A stretch of DNA of 64,000 nucleotides. Source: Reticulascus tulasneorum. Taxonomy: Eukaryota; Ascomycota; Sordariomycetes; Glomerellales; Reticulascaceae. Location of the stretch: assembly GCA_001557505.1 (NCBI GenBank), contig LSAX01000001.1, positions 2,914,001 to 2,978,000 of the forward strand, given 5' to 3'. Shown here one piece after another: positions 23,331 through 35,900 of the stretch (position 1 is its first letter; each line of letters opens with the position of its first letter). The notes under the pieces were generated by a model. The model searched no databases. It had not been told where the DNA came from and saw only the letters and a list, made by a program, of their open reading frames with translations. Both the position numbers and the translations under genes were made by a program.

Positions 23331-25948
23331 TCAAACCCCCTGAAAATGATTTCCAGGAAGACTATAGAAGAGATGTTCACACGTCGACTTGGTGACTCAG
23401 ATGATGGATGCTGGAAATTTGGTGATGAGTTTGACATTGGGTGTTAAAAGTTGTCTGCGAGGCTACGACTAAAATGAGACCCGATTTGCCGGCGAGCCAA
23501 TGACGTCGTCACTAGCCACAGCTCTGTAGAATGGGGGCCACAAGGCTGTGTCCGTGGGGCCATCGGAAGGATTCACAATGTAGGTACGGACCTATTTATG
23601 TAGTTAGAAATTCAATCAAACACGTACTACATACTCGGGCGGACTAGTTACTACGTAGTAGTGCCTGGGTTGTAATTATTCTACTTTGCACCAGAAATCT
23701 CGATGCATCAACCTAGAGCCTCCAGACTACTATGTTTGGCAAATACAGACACCGTCCGCCATAACCATCTCTGTGACGCCTGGCCGCTCAACAGGAGGAT
23801 TTTCACTCTCAAGATAAATGTACCCAAAGCAACGGAACCCTTAAAGACAAAATCTTTATAGATGCAGTGGAGCACGAAGGACATTTCTCCAATCTTTGCA
23901 GCAATTGTGTCACAATCAACTGGGCAGTGGTATCAGAAGCCGACCCGTCAGGACAAGCCGGGACAAAGACATTTGATGTCCCAAGCACATACTCGACGAA
24001 TCCAGCCGAAGATTTCTGGCATGGATTCATTCCGCAGCCCCATTTAACGTTTTGCAGATGACTAAGGGGCCGAATATGGCTGCCTACTTCTGTTCCGCAT
24101 CATGGCGCACTGGATGCCGAAACTCAAAACAAGCGGCAGGAGACTACCTTAGGCTGTGGATGCAAGGGATATCGTAAAGATTGGATATCGGTGATAAATA
24201 TGGGACAACTTGCAAATAAAGCAAGACCAAAACTGGACAAGCCTCCGATATAGGGCTGATGCTATCTGCTATCTTGTCAAGCCTCCGGTTTCGTACATTT
24301 GCACAGTATTTCTGTAATATGTACAATGGCTCTGGAGGTCCGATATCTCTCACCGCGGACGAGGGATCCATAGTTGTTCGGAGGGCCAACCTCCAAGCTG
24401 AAATGTCGGGGTCCTAGAGGATTCCGACACCGAGCATGCGGGCCCCGGCCAGTCAGATGGGAATGTACCACCCATAGAAACGGAAACATTCCCCCTTCGA
24501 CAAACGGGATGCAACATGTTCAACCAAAAAGAAAAAGAGTCGTCAGAGTGCCCTGTGAAATCTTACTCCCCATTTTGAGTGCCGCGTCAGCTGCTGAAGC
24601 GAAAGACTGGCTCCGGTTCGATTACATGCACGTATTGTGCGCGCCGTCACGGCGAGAAAGCCACTCCTTGGCAGAGGCAAGGTCCGAATGAGCTTTTTCT
24701 GAGTCACCGGCCTGCCTTTCCAGGGTTTCACAGATTCTACATGCAAATGGTGCCGTGATCTACTTTTCTGAGACAGGCATGAGGATGCGAGTACATACGC
24801 GCAGGTCCATGTCATGGGGCTGCAGTGAAGTTGTTCAGCCTCTAATTACCTCCAATACGGTAGTTAGGTAGTGGACGACTGCCTGCCTATCCCTTTAGCG
24901 CAGAGCATTGTCTCTCATAACCGAAATCGCGTCCAGCCGTTTGCATGCCTTCTCGAGCGGATTGAAGTCAATCTCCACAAGTCCAAGCTGCCCGTTCCGG
25001 GGGGAAAGCAGGGGGCGCTGTACTGTAATCCGTATCTCTTCAGAAAATTAGGCGAGAGAGGGTCGAGTACCCGGGAGGGTCCCGTAGCGACGGCGTAACC
25101 TCAATCCCCGAAAATGAGTTCCAGCTAGGCGATGATCAGTCCATTCCCTTCAAATGTACCGTTCTGGTAATTAGTGGGAAGAAGGGGGGACCACCACACC
25201 TTTGTTCGACTGATTGGCTTTCTTGTTCGAAGCAAGAGACCGGGGACTTTTTCCATCTACGCAGTCGAAATGCGGCGGGTGCCACATGCCTTGCTTGGGA
25301 AGAAGTGCTGGCCCCCCAACGTGGCCCGTTTGGTAGCTGATCAGACTCTCGTACTCGTCGCATTCTTCGTTTCTATCGGTCCCCATACCCTAAAATAAGC
25401 ACGGCTGTACTTGGCGGTTCAGGTCGCGGTACCTGGCACGAGCACCACGAATACCCCACCTTCGCTTGTCTCTTTGCTCCGGATACGCGTACTTGTCGAC
25501 CCGCACCAAGGTAGCCTCCCATCTTGGGCAGGGGTTGGAGAGGTACCTACAGGCTGAGATCGATTCCTGGTAAAGGTCGCGGCAACTACTGCATCGTACG
25601 CCATACGTGATCTAAATTTCGCCCTGGCCACTCGAGACCGTTTGCATCTGTCCCTTTTTCAACCTCTTTTTTTCCCACACTTTAACGTTGACGGTTACGG
25701 GTTGTTTCAACTCTGCGGCTGCCTAGCTATTTATTAATCTTTGCTGCCGGCTTCTTTTCCTGTCCCTCCTTTGCGTGACATCTCGATCCGCCACCTTTAC
25801 ACGTCGCGTTCGGACGCCCTCAACATCCATCATCCCCCCAGATTTAAGGCACTACTACCGCTTTTCGACTCGCAGCAGATATCAAGCCAAGACATGCTAC
25901 GCTGAATTCATCCATCTCAGACAAAGCCTCCAGGATCCCGACAACAGC
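23331..25948. promoter_or_regulatory. Divergent region between HTS1 and the ABC transporter
   Basis: This is 2.6 kb between divergent start codons, marking the transition from housekeeping to accessory genes. It holds a 12-bp perfect palindrome TACTACGTAGTA at 23649-23660 and a TACCTA-type motif near 25545. No ORF of more than 105 codons lies here, and none resembles a known protein. The 250 bp before the transporter start are pyrimidine-rich, as in a leader. Confidence 0.5.
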
Positions 25949-28900
25949 ATGGGCGACGAGAAGATTGAGCCGGTGGCTTCCACCCGGTTAGAAGTGAAGG
26001 AGAAGCAAGGGCTAGTAGTCACTGACCCGCCTTCAACTGCCGTCGACGTGAAGGTGGTTGATGTCAAAGTCCGCCCTGAACGAACAGCTACATTTAAGGA
26101 TTACCTAGTGGGTTTGCACGAACCTGACACCGTGACAATAGGCAGCTAAACCAAATCTTAGCGAATCTTTTCCTATGCTACTAAATGGGATATCGTTGTT
26201 TACGTCCTAGCTGGAGTTGCCTCCGTTGGCGCCGGCGTTGTAAGTCTATCAGCGTTCTCTCCTACGTACGGCTACCTAACAAACCGCCTCTTTTCAGACG
26301 CTTCCTTTGATGAACGTTATATTTGGTAAGTCTTCGCCGTAAGTCGCCGCGTCTGCATCCTAATATCCGCCGTAGGACAGCTTGTTGGGCAGTTCAATGG
26401 TTACTTCATCGTGCCACCTACAACCACCAGATCCGAGTTCGAGGTAGTTCTCAACAAGCAAGCGTATGCCATGACTGTTGCCCAAGCCGCCTTGCCCCAA
26501 GAGCTAATCTGCATTCTAGCCTCTACATCTTGGCGCTTTTCCTTGGGAGAATGGTCCTCAATTACATTAACAAGGTAAGAGCAACAAACCCTCTTTGCTC
26601 CTCATAGACTCACCCTGTTTCAAGTTTGCATTCCGCATGATCGGCATTCGGTTGTCGTCTGCCATTCGATTGCACTATCTGCAGCGCCTGTTTGGCCAAA
26701 CGATCCATGTCCTGGACTCCATGGCACCCGGCTCGGCTGCGGGCACAATCACTTCGACGGCCAACACTCTGCAGCTCGGTATCTCAGAGAAGCTGGGGGT
26801 CTTTATTGAGTTCAATGGCACAATTGTCGCTGCAATCGTCATCGCATTCACCTACAGCTGGTCACTTACCTTAGTTATCTCGTCCGTCATCCTGTTCATC
26901 ATGCTCGTCCTGGGAATCCTGCTTCCCTTCATTATCAAAGGACATACGGGAATCACCAAGGTATGGCTTCTGTCACGTAGCCCCCGTGGCGACGACTGTC
27001 AATCCTGCCTCTTCTATCAGGTCCGCTAACAGCCCCCTAGACAGAAGGTACGGCATCAGCTATTGCCAGCGAGGCTTTCGGTAGCATTCGAATGGTGACT
27101 GCGTGCGGAGCTGAGAAACGAATTGCCATGCGCTATGCAGAATGGGTTGATGACGCTCGCAAACGGGGCCAGTACACCGCGCCTCTGATCGCCCTCCAGT
27201 TTGGTCTCATTGTATGGCCCACCCTTGCCATTTGGTCAAATTGCCAGGATATGCTGACAGGTTGCAGTTCTTCAGTCTTTTTGGTTCCTTCGGCCTCGCC
27301 TTTTGGTATGGTATCAAGTCATTCGCGGAAGGACGAATCGACGACGAAGGAACCATTATCATGTTGGTATACCCCTGGTGTTTGTTCAGTAGCCTAAGAC
27401 TAACGACTGCATAGTGTGCTCATGTCCGTCATGATGATTGTCATTTCCCTCGAACGAACTTCGACACCTCTTCTCGCTGTCAGCAAAGCAATGGTTGCTG
27501 CGTGCGAATTCTTTACAGTTATCGATGCACCCCTTCCCAATAAGGGGAGCCTCAAGGAACCGGATATCTCAGCCGCCGAGGACATTGTTTTCAACGATGT
27601 GACATTTGCATACCCAAGCAGACCGCACGTGAAGGTGTTGGATGGCTTGGATTTGCGAATCGAAGCCGGCAAGCTTACGGCGATTGTCGGCCCATCCGGG
27701 TCAGGCAAGAGCACGATTGTTGGCCTGATAGAGCGTTGGTACACTTTACAAGACCAGCATCTCATCGCGAAGACAATTGAGAAGGACAAGGCGAAGAAAG
27801 CCAATAAAGAGAAGGGCAAGAAGAGCAAGAAGGACGACGACACCTCGGGTGACGAGGCGGGCGAGCCCGCCCCGGAAGAGACAGGCCCTCCTGTCGAACT
27901 GAAAGGCTCTATCTCCACCGCTGATCATGATATCGGCGAGATTGATCTAAAGTGGTGGCGATCGCAGATTGGGTTGGTACAGCAAGAACCTTTCTTGTTC
28001 AACGACACTATCTATCACAATGTCGCCTACGGATTGGTCGGGTCGCAATGGGAAAATGAGTCCGAACAGAAGAAGAGGGAACTCGTCAAAGAGGCTTGCG
28101 CAGAAGCCTTCGCCGATGAATTCATTGATAGACTACCAGACGTAGGTAGGATTGGTTCCCGGCCGCTGGCATAACTGACAAAAATTTAGGGTTACGATAC
28201 ACAAGTCGGAGACAGCGGCGCAAAGCTTTCCGGCGGCCAACGCCAACGTATTGCTATTGCTCGCAGCATCGTTAGAAAACCGAAGATTCTCATCCTTGAT
28301 GAAGCGACCAGCGCGATCGACGTCCGGGGAGAGCGTATCGTCCAAGCTGCTCTGGACAAGGTTTCGCAAAACCGGACAACTATCACCATTGCACATCGTT
28401 TGTCAACCATCAAGAAGGCACATCGAATCGTTGTTTTGCAGAAGGGTCGGGTTGTGGAGGTAGGTACTCACGAAAGCCTCCTTGAAAACGACGAAGGTGT
28501 CTATTACGGTCTTGTGCATGCACAGCAATTGTCCCTTGGAGAGCAAACAGAAGACAACGACGAGGATACCCCTGACGAAGACATTGGTGCAATCCTTGGT
28601 CGGGAAAAGAGCGCAGCGCTTTCGGAACACGGAGCCACGGGCCAGAGAGGAGCAAGCATACAGAGAAACATCATCAAGAGTTTCGGAAGGCTGCTGTATG
28701 AACAAAAGACCCGACTACCGTACTATATCCTCACCATATTCTTCGCAATGGGCGCTGCGGCTGGCACACCTCTTCAGGCGTTTCTGTTCGGCAAACTCTT
28801 GGTCGTGTTCCAGTACAGATTTGACTTGCCCAAGTTAGTGGATGAGGGTAATTTCTGGTCTCTCATGTGGCTGGTTCTTGCGATCGGCATCGGCTTGTCT

Positions 28901-30483
28901 TACTTTTCCATGGGCTACGTTTCTACCCACTTGGCTCACCACATATGTTCCGTGTATCGGCAGCAGTATTTCGAGGCGATTCTCTTCCAAAAGACTTCCT
29001 TTTTTGACGACGAGGAGAATTCTCAAGGCACACTCACGGCCCGAGTGGCTGGCGATCCTAAGCAACTTGAGGAGCTGCTCGGAATCAATATGGCCATGGT
29101 TTACTCGTCCATGTTCAGTCTCATCGGCGCTATTGCAATTGCTTTCGCGTACAGCTGGAAGCTGGCTTTGGTCGCGCTTTGTGTCACAGTCCCAATCGGC
29201 ATCGTATCTTCTTACTGGCGATTTAAGTACGAAATTGAATTCGAGAAGATGAATTCAGCGGTATTCGCCGAGAGTTCCAAGTTCGCCGCTGAGGCAATCG
29301 GAGCATTTCGAACCGTTGCTTCTCTGACTCTTGAGGACGTTATTTGCCTCCGATACCAGAATCTTCTCACCAGCCATGTCAACACAGCATTCAAAAAAGC
29401 CAGGTGGACGAGTTTGATTTTCGGATTCTCGGACAGTGTTAGTCTAGGCTGCCAGGGCTTGATCTTTTGGTATGGTGGACGGTTGTTGGCATCAAGGGAA
29501 ATCGACCCCCTGAACTTCTTCATCTGCTTCATGGCTGTTATCCAAGGAGCCGAATCCGCTGGTCAGGGATTAAGCTTTGGGCCGAATGCCGCGCAGGTTA
29601 CTGGGGCCTCAAATCGCATCATTAACATGAGGGAAAGCCGGTTCGATGACAAGGTGTCCAGCTCTGAAGTTATTCCTGACACTGTAGGGGGTGTCAAGAT
29701 TGAGCTGCAAGATGTTCATTTCCGGTACCCTACGCGCAATGTCTCCGTCTTCAAAGGCCTGAGCCTCACGATTGAGAAGGGCCAATTTGCGGCTTTGGTC
29801 GGAGCGTCTGGCTGCGGGAAAACTTCAATCATCTCCCTCTTGGAGCGCTTTTACGACGTTCAGAAAGGCGGGATCGTCTGCAATGGAAAGAACATCTCCG
29901 ACCTTAACGTATACGAGTATCGAAAAAATCTGTCTCTCGTTGCCCAAGAGCCAACTCTGTTCCAAGGTACGATCAAAGAAAACATCCTACTTGGCGTCGA
30001 CGCCGACGCTATCACGGAAGATGAGCTACACCGAGTTTGTCGCGATGCGTCTATCCACGACTTTATTGTCTCCCTTCCAGATGGATATAACACAAACATC
30101 GGGAGCAGAGGCGTATCGCTTTCGGGAGGACAGAAACAGCGTGTGGCCATTGCTCGAGCTTTGATCCGAAACCCCAACATTCTTCTCCTGGACGAGGCGA
30201 CCAGCTCGCTCGACTCCGAGTCTGAAAAGCTGGTGCAGGCAGCGTTCGAGAGGGCGGGCAAGGGACGAACCATGGTTGTCGTAGCCCATCGCCTTGCAAC
30301 GGTCCAGAATGCGGACGTAATTTTCGTTCTGGGTGAAGGAAAGGTGCTGGAAAAGGGTAGTCATACCGAGTTGCTGAAGCAGAAAGGCGTTTACTGGCAT
30401 ATGGTAAGTACATCGTACCAATTTCCCGCTCGAACTAGTATTAACGTTTTCAACAGTGTCATAGCCAAGCTCTTGATCGATAA
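25949..30483 (+). CDS. Full-length ABCB-type (MDR/P-glycoprotein-like) ABC exporter
   Basis: This is an ATP-driven exporter of the TMD-NBD-TMD-NBD type, 1325 residues, expected in the plasma membrane or vacuole. The 11 exons are 25949-26107, 26162-26239, 26298-26325, 26376-26463, 26520-26574, 26625-26960, 27041-27211, 27268-27362, 27415-28141, 28190-30403 and 30457-30483. The last exon encodes only CHSQALDR. NBD1 has GPSGSGKS, LVQQEP, LSGGQRQR and ILILDEATSAID with IAHRLSTI. NBD2 (Walker A near 1116) has GASGCGKT, LSGGQKQR and ILLLDEATSSLD with VAHRLATV. All catalytic motifs are intact in both halves. NBD1 carries a Lys/Glu/Asp-rich insertion between Walker A and the Q-loop. The start is the first in-frame ATG. 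Substrate cannot be read from sequence. The gene lies tail-to-tail with the hydrolase. Confidence 0.94.
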
Positions 30484-30861
30484 TCGACTTTCAGAGTCTT
30501 TGCTCGGGGATTTTATAGAAGAGCCAGGCTTCGACATCTCCATTTGAAGACTGGTCTCGCCGTTTGCATGAGTTGCGAGATGTTGCGTGTAGTAGCAAAA
30601 TCATACCCCCTTTAATTTTGTTTTTGTACGTTAGTGTCAGAGAGCCATGTAAATAATCTCCAAGATATGCATCTCCCTCACGAAGGATCACCAAGGGGTG
30701 AAAGACTAGATTTAAAAAATAAATAAAAAAGATTCGCAATTCTCCAAAAGCTGATGCCGCAATTGTGAAGTCAAGTCTATGGCCTAGCTAAGTCAGAAAC
30801 AACTCCAGCCCCATGAGGTCTCTCATGCAGCCCCCACAGGAAATGCTAGTTAAGTAGTCTA
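30484..30861. other. Shared 3' region of the ABC exporter and the hydrolase
   Basis: This is 378 bp between convergent stop codons. An AATAAATAAA cluster at about 30718-30727 is the likeliest 3'-end signal. Nothing else is seen. Confidence 0.5.
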
Positions 30862-32106
30862 TCATGCCTTGATCCCCAAGAACGCATCCAAGGCCTTCAG
30901 TATGTCATCCGCGTGTGTCATCACGAAATCATGACCGCCAGGCATGACCTTCCAGAACACGTTTTCCTCCCCGCCGACGAGCGGCAGCGCGTCGGCCTTG
31001 AAATCGTCCAGGTCGATAATCTCATCCGTGCGTCCCAGCAAAATGGCCGTGGTGCCCTTCTTCCTTCTCGCCAAGCCCTTCCACGTCTCGTGCTGCTCCG
31101 TTAATGGCGCGAAACGGACACTCGACATGAAGGCCGGGACGAAGCCAGGGTGGTGGATGACCATCCAACGAACATACTGCAGCACCTTGAGGCTCAGCGA
31201 CGTGGCTGCCCCAGTAGAGGAAGTGACTTCTGCAGCCGCAACGTCGATGAACTTCTCCGTCGGGGGTTCGTCCTTCAGGGGCTTGACTCGCGATCTGGCG
31301 ATAGGCTGCTGCAGACGTTTCCGCGTTGCGATGGCGAGGAGGCTCTCTGGCACGAGGCCGGACTGGAACATGACGCGTGCCGTGATGCCGAAGGCGGCGG
31401 CGCGGATGAGACCGGCCGGGGCGAGGAGGATGAGGTTGGAAACGAGATCCGGGAAGGTAGTGGCGAAGCTGACGGCAATGCCTCCGCCAAGGGAGTAGCC
31501 TACTAGATTGAAGGCGCCGGCACCGGTCCAAGCGAGGGGGGAGGAGGCCAGCACGAGGAGTATCTGGGTGGTGTAGAGGCGATTGTCGTGGGGCAGGTCG
31601 CCGACACCATCGCTGAAGCCGCGACCGAAGAGATCGAAGAGCATCACACGGAAGCCGCGGGCAACGAGGCCGTTGGCTATGGGACCCAGGGTCTGGCACG
31701 CTGTGCTGATGCCGTGGACCATCAGCACTTTGGGGCCGGATTCCGGACCCCATTCATAGGCTCTTATAGACCCATACTATTTCAACGTTAATGCCGTTCA
31801 TTTCTTACACTCTGCTTATGTTCGGTCTGCTTCGAACAGAGAAAATTTTCAGCTGACACTCACCGGAGTCACCACATCCCTCGCTCCGGGAAAGGCATCG
31901 GGCTGGTACTGCAGCGCGGCCAGCTCATCCCTTGACAGCGTGGGGACGACGGTCTTGAGCGGGCTGCGGAGGACGCTCGGCCGGCGCGGGTAGAGAGCCA
32001 GCCCCGTGACGGTTAGCAGGGTGAGCGTCGTCACGACCGTGGTGGCTACGACAGCTGCTGTTCTTGTCTCCGCCGGGCCGTCGAAGAGGTGCGAGATGTA
32101 ATCCAT
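30862..32106 (-). CDS. Membrane-anchored alpha/beta hydrolase
   Basis: This is a 385-residue serine hydrolase from exons 32106-31864 and 31776-30862 (phase 0 intron with GTGAGT donor). An N-terminal hydrophobic segment (about 18-40, AAVVATTVVTTLTLLTVTGLALY) should anchor it in a membrane. The fold is marked by the oxyanion-side VHGIST, the nucleophile elbow GYSLGGG (Ser near 176), the acid in GRTDEIID (Asp near 332) and the base in PGGHDFV (His near 363), a complete triad. The family includes esterases, lipases and epoxide hydrolases, and the sequence does not say which. It lies between the ABC exporter and the zinc-finger regulator. Its third-position GC looks higher than that of its neighbours. 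Confidence 0.9.
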
Positions 32107-32781
32107 CGCGAAGTGTGTGACGGAGTGCGCGGCCGAGGGCGCAAGCTGGGTTCGGCTGGTGTCTGAGCCGCCGTATACAAGTGAGCAACCTGGCCGGCTT
32201 TTCCCAAGAGATGAGATCTAATGAACCCTTATAACAGGAAGGAAGACTTTGGACCTCTTGAAAAGATCGGCCATGAGTTTTTGATCTAGTAAGCTCGTCA
32301 AGGCTGCAAAAAGAAAACAAAAGTATGGAGGCTTCTGGTGAGACAATGGGGCGTGGATGTCGTCTTATTATTGAGATAAGCACCAAACCTGTCCACAGCG
32401 AGCCGCAGATCCCTGCAAAAGCGCCCAGCGATGCCTGGATCCCGCACGTGGCATCCTGTACCACTAATAACACAAATGGGGGGCTCGCTGTTTCTAGGAT
32501 CACCAGGATCACTCCTTCGAATAGCTTTGGGAGTTTTTCACATGATACGGCGGAGTGCGTGTCGCTGGTGGAAATTGTTTCAGTTGAATAAGTATATTTA
32601 CAACGTAGATAAAATGACACAGGTAATGAATGACAAACGCCAGGCGCATCATCAGATCATGATGGGGCAGCCACGGGTCAAAAAAAAAACCCGAACTCTT
32701 TTCTAGTACCCGACGAACGCCCAAATGGCTATCATATCACCCCAAAAACTCCCTCTCATGGAAGACGTGCCTCATTTTTTT
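32107..32781. promoter_or_regulatory. Promoter of the hydrolase and 3' region of the regulator
   Basis: This is 675 bp between two minus-strand genes. It contains an A-rich run near 32680 and only short ORFs. No known motif is identified. Confidence 0.45.
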
Positions 32782-35700
32782 TTAACCCAAACCAACGACC
32801 CACGCAGCGTTCCCCAGCTGCTTGATCAACTGGCAGAGATTCTCCACGATCGGCGGGAGCGTGTCCTGCCCATTCGCGAAGTTTGCCTTCAACACGTCCT
32901 GCGCACAATCCATACACGCCCTCGGATCCTCCAGCGACGCTTCCATCACGCCCTCTCGACTCATTGGGCCACGGATCACAGGTTTGCCCTGCCCGATGCC
33001 GATGAAGCGATGGATGGCCGTGGATTCCATGGCGTCTAGGTAGATCACCTCCTGGCTGTACTGCGACAGGCCGGGATACTTGCCTATCGCCTTGGTGACG
33101 ACCCCGTACGTCCAGAATGCGAGCGAGGCATGGTGGACCGCTACGGCGTAAAAGTCCTTTAGATGCCCTGGTGGGAACAGCTTCGCCTGTCGCAGGATTT
33201 GGCCGGCATGCCAGAGCGCCTGGCGTGCCTCCGCGCTCTGCGACCATTCTCGCAGGTTGGAAAATATCCTGCGCGCCTGTTCCTCGCCCTCCTTTCCGGA
33301 GAAGAGCTGCAGGTCGTCGAGGGACAGATGCAGATTCATCATGAGAAGGTGCACCATCAGGTTCTCTTGCACGGACAGCAGTTCGCTCCAGTCAGAGGTG
33401 ATGAGCTGGAAGTTTTGTAAATCTTTGCACAGCTCCGCGTGTCTCGAGCGTAGAAGCAGATCAGGTTTCGCCTCTCTGCTGTTCAACCATGTCCGCGAAC
33501 GAAGGACGGAGCATAGTTGCAGATACTCCAAGATGAGAGACCAAAATCCGTGCAGGTAAATGGAGGCCGCGAACTGTATGTCCAGACGATGGCGGTTTAC
33601 CGACAGTAGGTTCGGCTCACGGAAGAGATCTCCAATCGACGGCGGTCGTTTGCTCTGGCCGCTCGCCTTCTCGAGATAGCGCATTTTCCACTCCACCGCC
33701 GTCCTTGCGAACCAGAGTTCCTTGGCTTCGGGGAGAGGTAGCGTCAACTCGGCATATGACATTGAGGGGTTAGTAAGAGTAGTCATGGATGTTTGAGCAT
33801 CTCGCAGGTAGCAGTGAAAGAGAAGTCTACCGACAGTCAGCATGATGAATCGTGACGCCTCGATGCGACATATTAACCTTTTCCAAGATTCCCTTTCACA
33901 CCATAACCTCCATTTTGCCTCGAGGACTTCGCCGTCATCCCTCGGGTCCACGTCAATGAGCGGGTAGGCCGCCCGCTGAAACTTATTTCGATATCGCATC
34001 ATCTGCATGCAGCATGAGCAATGGGTTCACACAACAAGACATGTTATTCGTAACTCACCGTAATTGGAATCAGGAGATGACACTCGGCGATCTCCATCTT
34101 TCGCCGGTTTCCACTCCACAGTCCGATATCTTGGCCCAGGATCAAAGACTGAACAAGACCCAAGTCTTTTATGGACGTATTGCTGTCCTCAAACTGCAAT
34201 CATGTGAGAATCTAGTTTATCATAATGGTCGGTAGGACATACCCGCTCTGGAATTGTTACGCCTGTACACGAGAGGTGTTAGCGAGAAGAAAATGACGTT
34301 GCGTGGGAGCTCGAAGTGACTTACGCACTGCCTCCTGGAGAGCGAACCCGAACTTCCGCAATGTCTGCACTGGTGTTAAGACTGCGCCTGCTGCCGCCGC
34401 CACTGCCAGCCACTCTGGCCACTGCGCATTCAAAGTGAAGGATCCATGATGGATCCATTCCGAAGTCTGACAGAAGTGGGAGGCCAGGTATATGTGTATC
34501 AAGCTATCCATCACGTCCACCGAAGGAAACGAAGATGAGACCCGAGACATCATGTTGTTGTTCTTGCAAGTCTTGAGGACGATGGCAAGGATTCGATCCC
34601 GCCCTGACGGGTCCAACTTGTCCTTGATCACTCGGCCGTGCCTCCTCCTACTCTCCTGGAAAGCAGAGCTGGAGGTGTCGTTGGTGGGGACGGGCAAGTT
34701 CAATTGCTCCTTATAGCCAGAATCAAGTTTGTTAGGATGCCAGCGCCATGGCGAGTCCGTCCAGACCTTGACTAGAGTTTGTCGCATTTGGGACAGGTCA
34801 ACAGAGTCGTCTGTTTTGGGCGTAAAGGTTTGACTGGGGCCGCCTCCGCCCATCCCATCTAGGTTCCAATGGTCCAGGAGACCGAAATCAATCTCGGTCA
34901 GCTCGAGATTGGAGTTGTCGCAAAAATCCAGTACTGCCAGCCCCTGTGCCTCCGCAAGCTTCGAGGGGTCCATGCCTGGTTCGAATATGACATCGCGGAG
35001 GAAGTCCGAGAACGGGAGGCAATTCAGATCAACGACGGTGCCGTTGCTGGCTTCGTTGACTTCGAAGCCAGCTTGCATGGGCTCGGAGTTTCCCTGTTCC
35101 ATTATGGTGTCTGGTGTGGGAAGCTGTGCCTCTTCTGGTTTTATGGCAGGGCCCTGCGCCAACACAGGACTTTCGTTCGAGGTATGAGTCGAGTGGTGGG
35201 AGGCAGAGTAAGGGTAGGGCTGATTGTAAGAGGCTGTTGGGCTGGTCTCGAAGTTCGATTGCGAAGGAGAGGTGTCGACAGAGTCTGCGGTCGAGTGGGC
35301 ATTGGCTGAAAGATGCAACAAGTGCATAGCAGCCGCAGAGCCGGCTTCGGACGTGGTATATTCGCAATGCAAGTTGCGATTACGACAGCGCGTACATGGC
35401 TTGGACTCCTCGCACTTTACACGAGCAGCGGCGCAGGGCCGACAGGCATGAGATACCCGGCCAGCGCCCGGTGAGGATGTAGTTCGGCGCCTCTTCTTGG
35501 AAGGATCATCGTCGTTCTCGTGGTTGGCGGCGTGGCGCTTGAGGAGATCCTGCCGCGCAAAGGCCTTGCCGCAGACCTGGCACGAGAAGCGCTTGCCTAG
35601 AGTGTGAGTCTGGATATGGCGCGCAAGGTGCTCGGGCCGGGAATATCGTCGCTGGCAATCGGCGCATTGGTAGAGGCTCGCCGTGTTCGCATGGCTCCGG

Positions 35701-35900
35701 GCGTTTGGCGGAGGAGGGGCTATCGGCGGCGAGACTGGGCTGATGTTGGGCATGTAGTTCGGAGTCGGGACAGGGCCAGCGACGACGGGAGCAACGCCAT
35801 GTTCGGCAGCAAAGCGGTGATCGGGAATTGAGATGCGACTGGCATCTGGCTGAGGAGGACTGGCGTGAAGCAGGTTCGAGAGCGAGGGTGCACTCGACAT
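32782..35900 (-). CDS. Transcription factor with two C2H2 fingers plus a Zn2Cys6 cluster
   Basis: This is a nuclear DNA-binding regulator of 983 residues from exons 35900-34325, 34262-34243, 34193-34059 and 34002-32782. Two classical C2H2 fingers lie at about 77-99 (YQCADCQRRYSRPEHLARHI) and 105-127. A basic KKRRRT stretch follows, then a binuclear zinc cluster at 153-179 with spacing C-x2-C-x6-C-x5-C-x2-C-x6-C. After a Ser/Pro-rich linker comes a long helical region resembling the fungal-specific transcription factor domain. The combination occurs in a minority of fungal regulators. The second exon is only 20 nt, fixed by phase on both sides. It sits in the middle of the transporter/enzyme island, which suggests but does not prove a pathway-specific role. 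Confidence 0.92.

Noticed and set aside
25775..25948. Upstream extension of the ABC exporter frame
   Set aside because: The extended frame opens with GTG, not ATG. The first in-frame ATG is 25949.
31022..31753. 243-codon Arg/Pro/His-rich minus-strand ORF overlapping the hydrolase
   Set aside because: Alternative frame of the hydrolase exon. Low-complexity composition follows from GC-rich codons.
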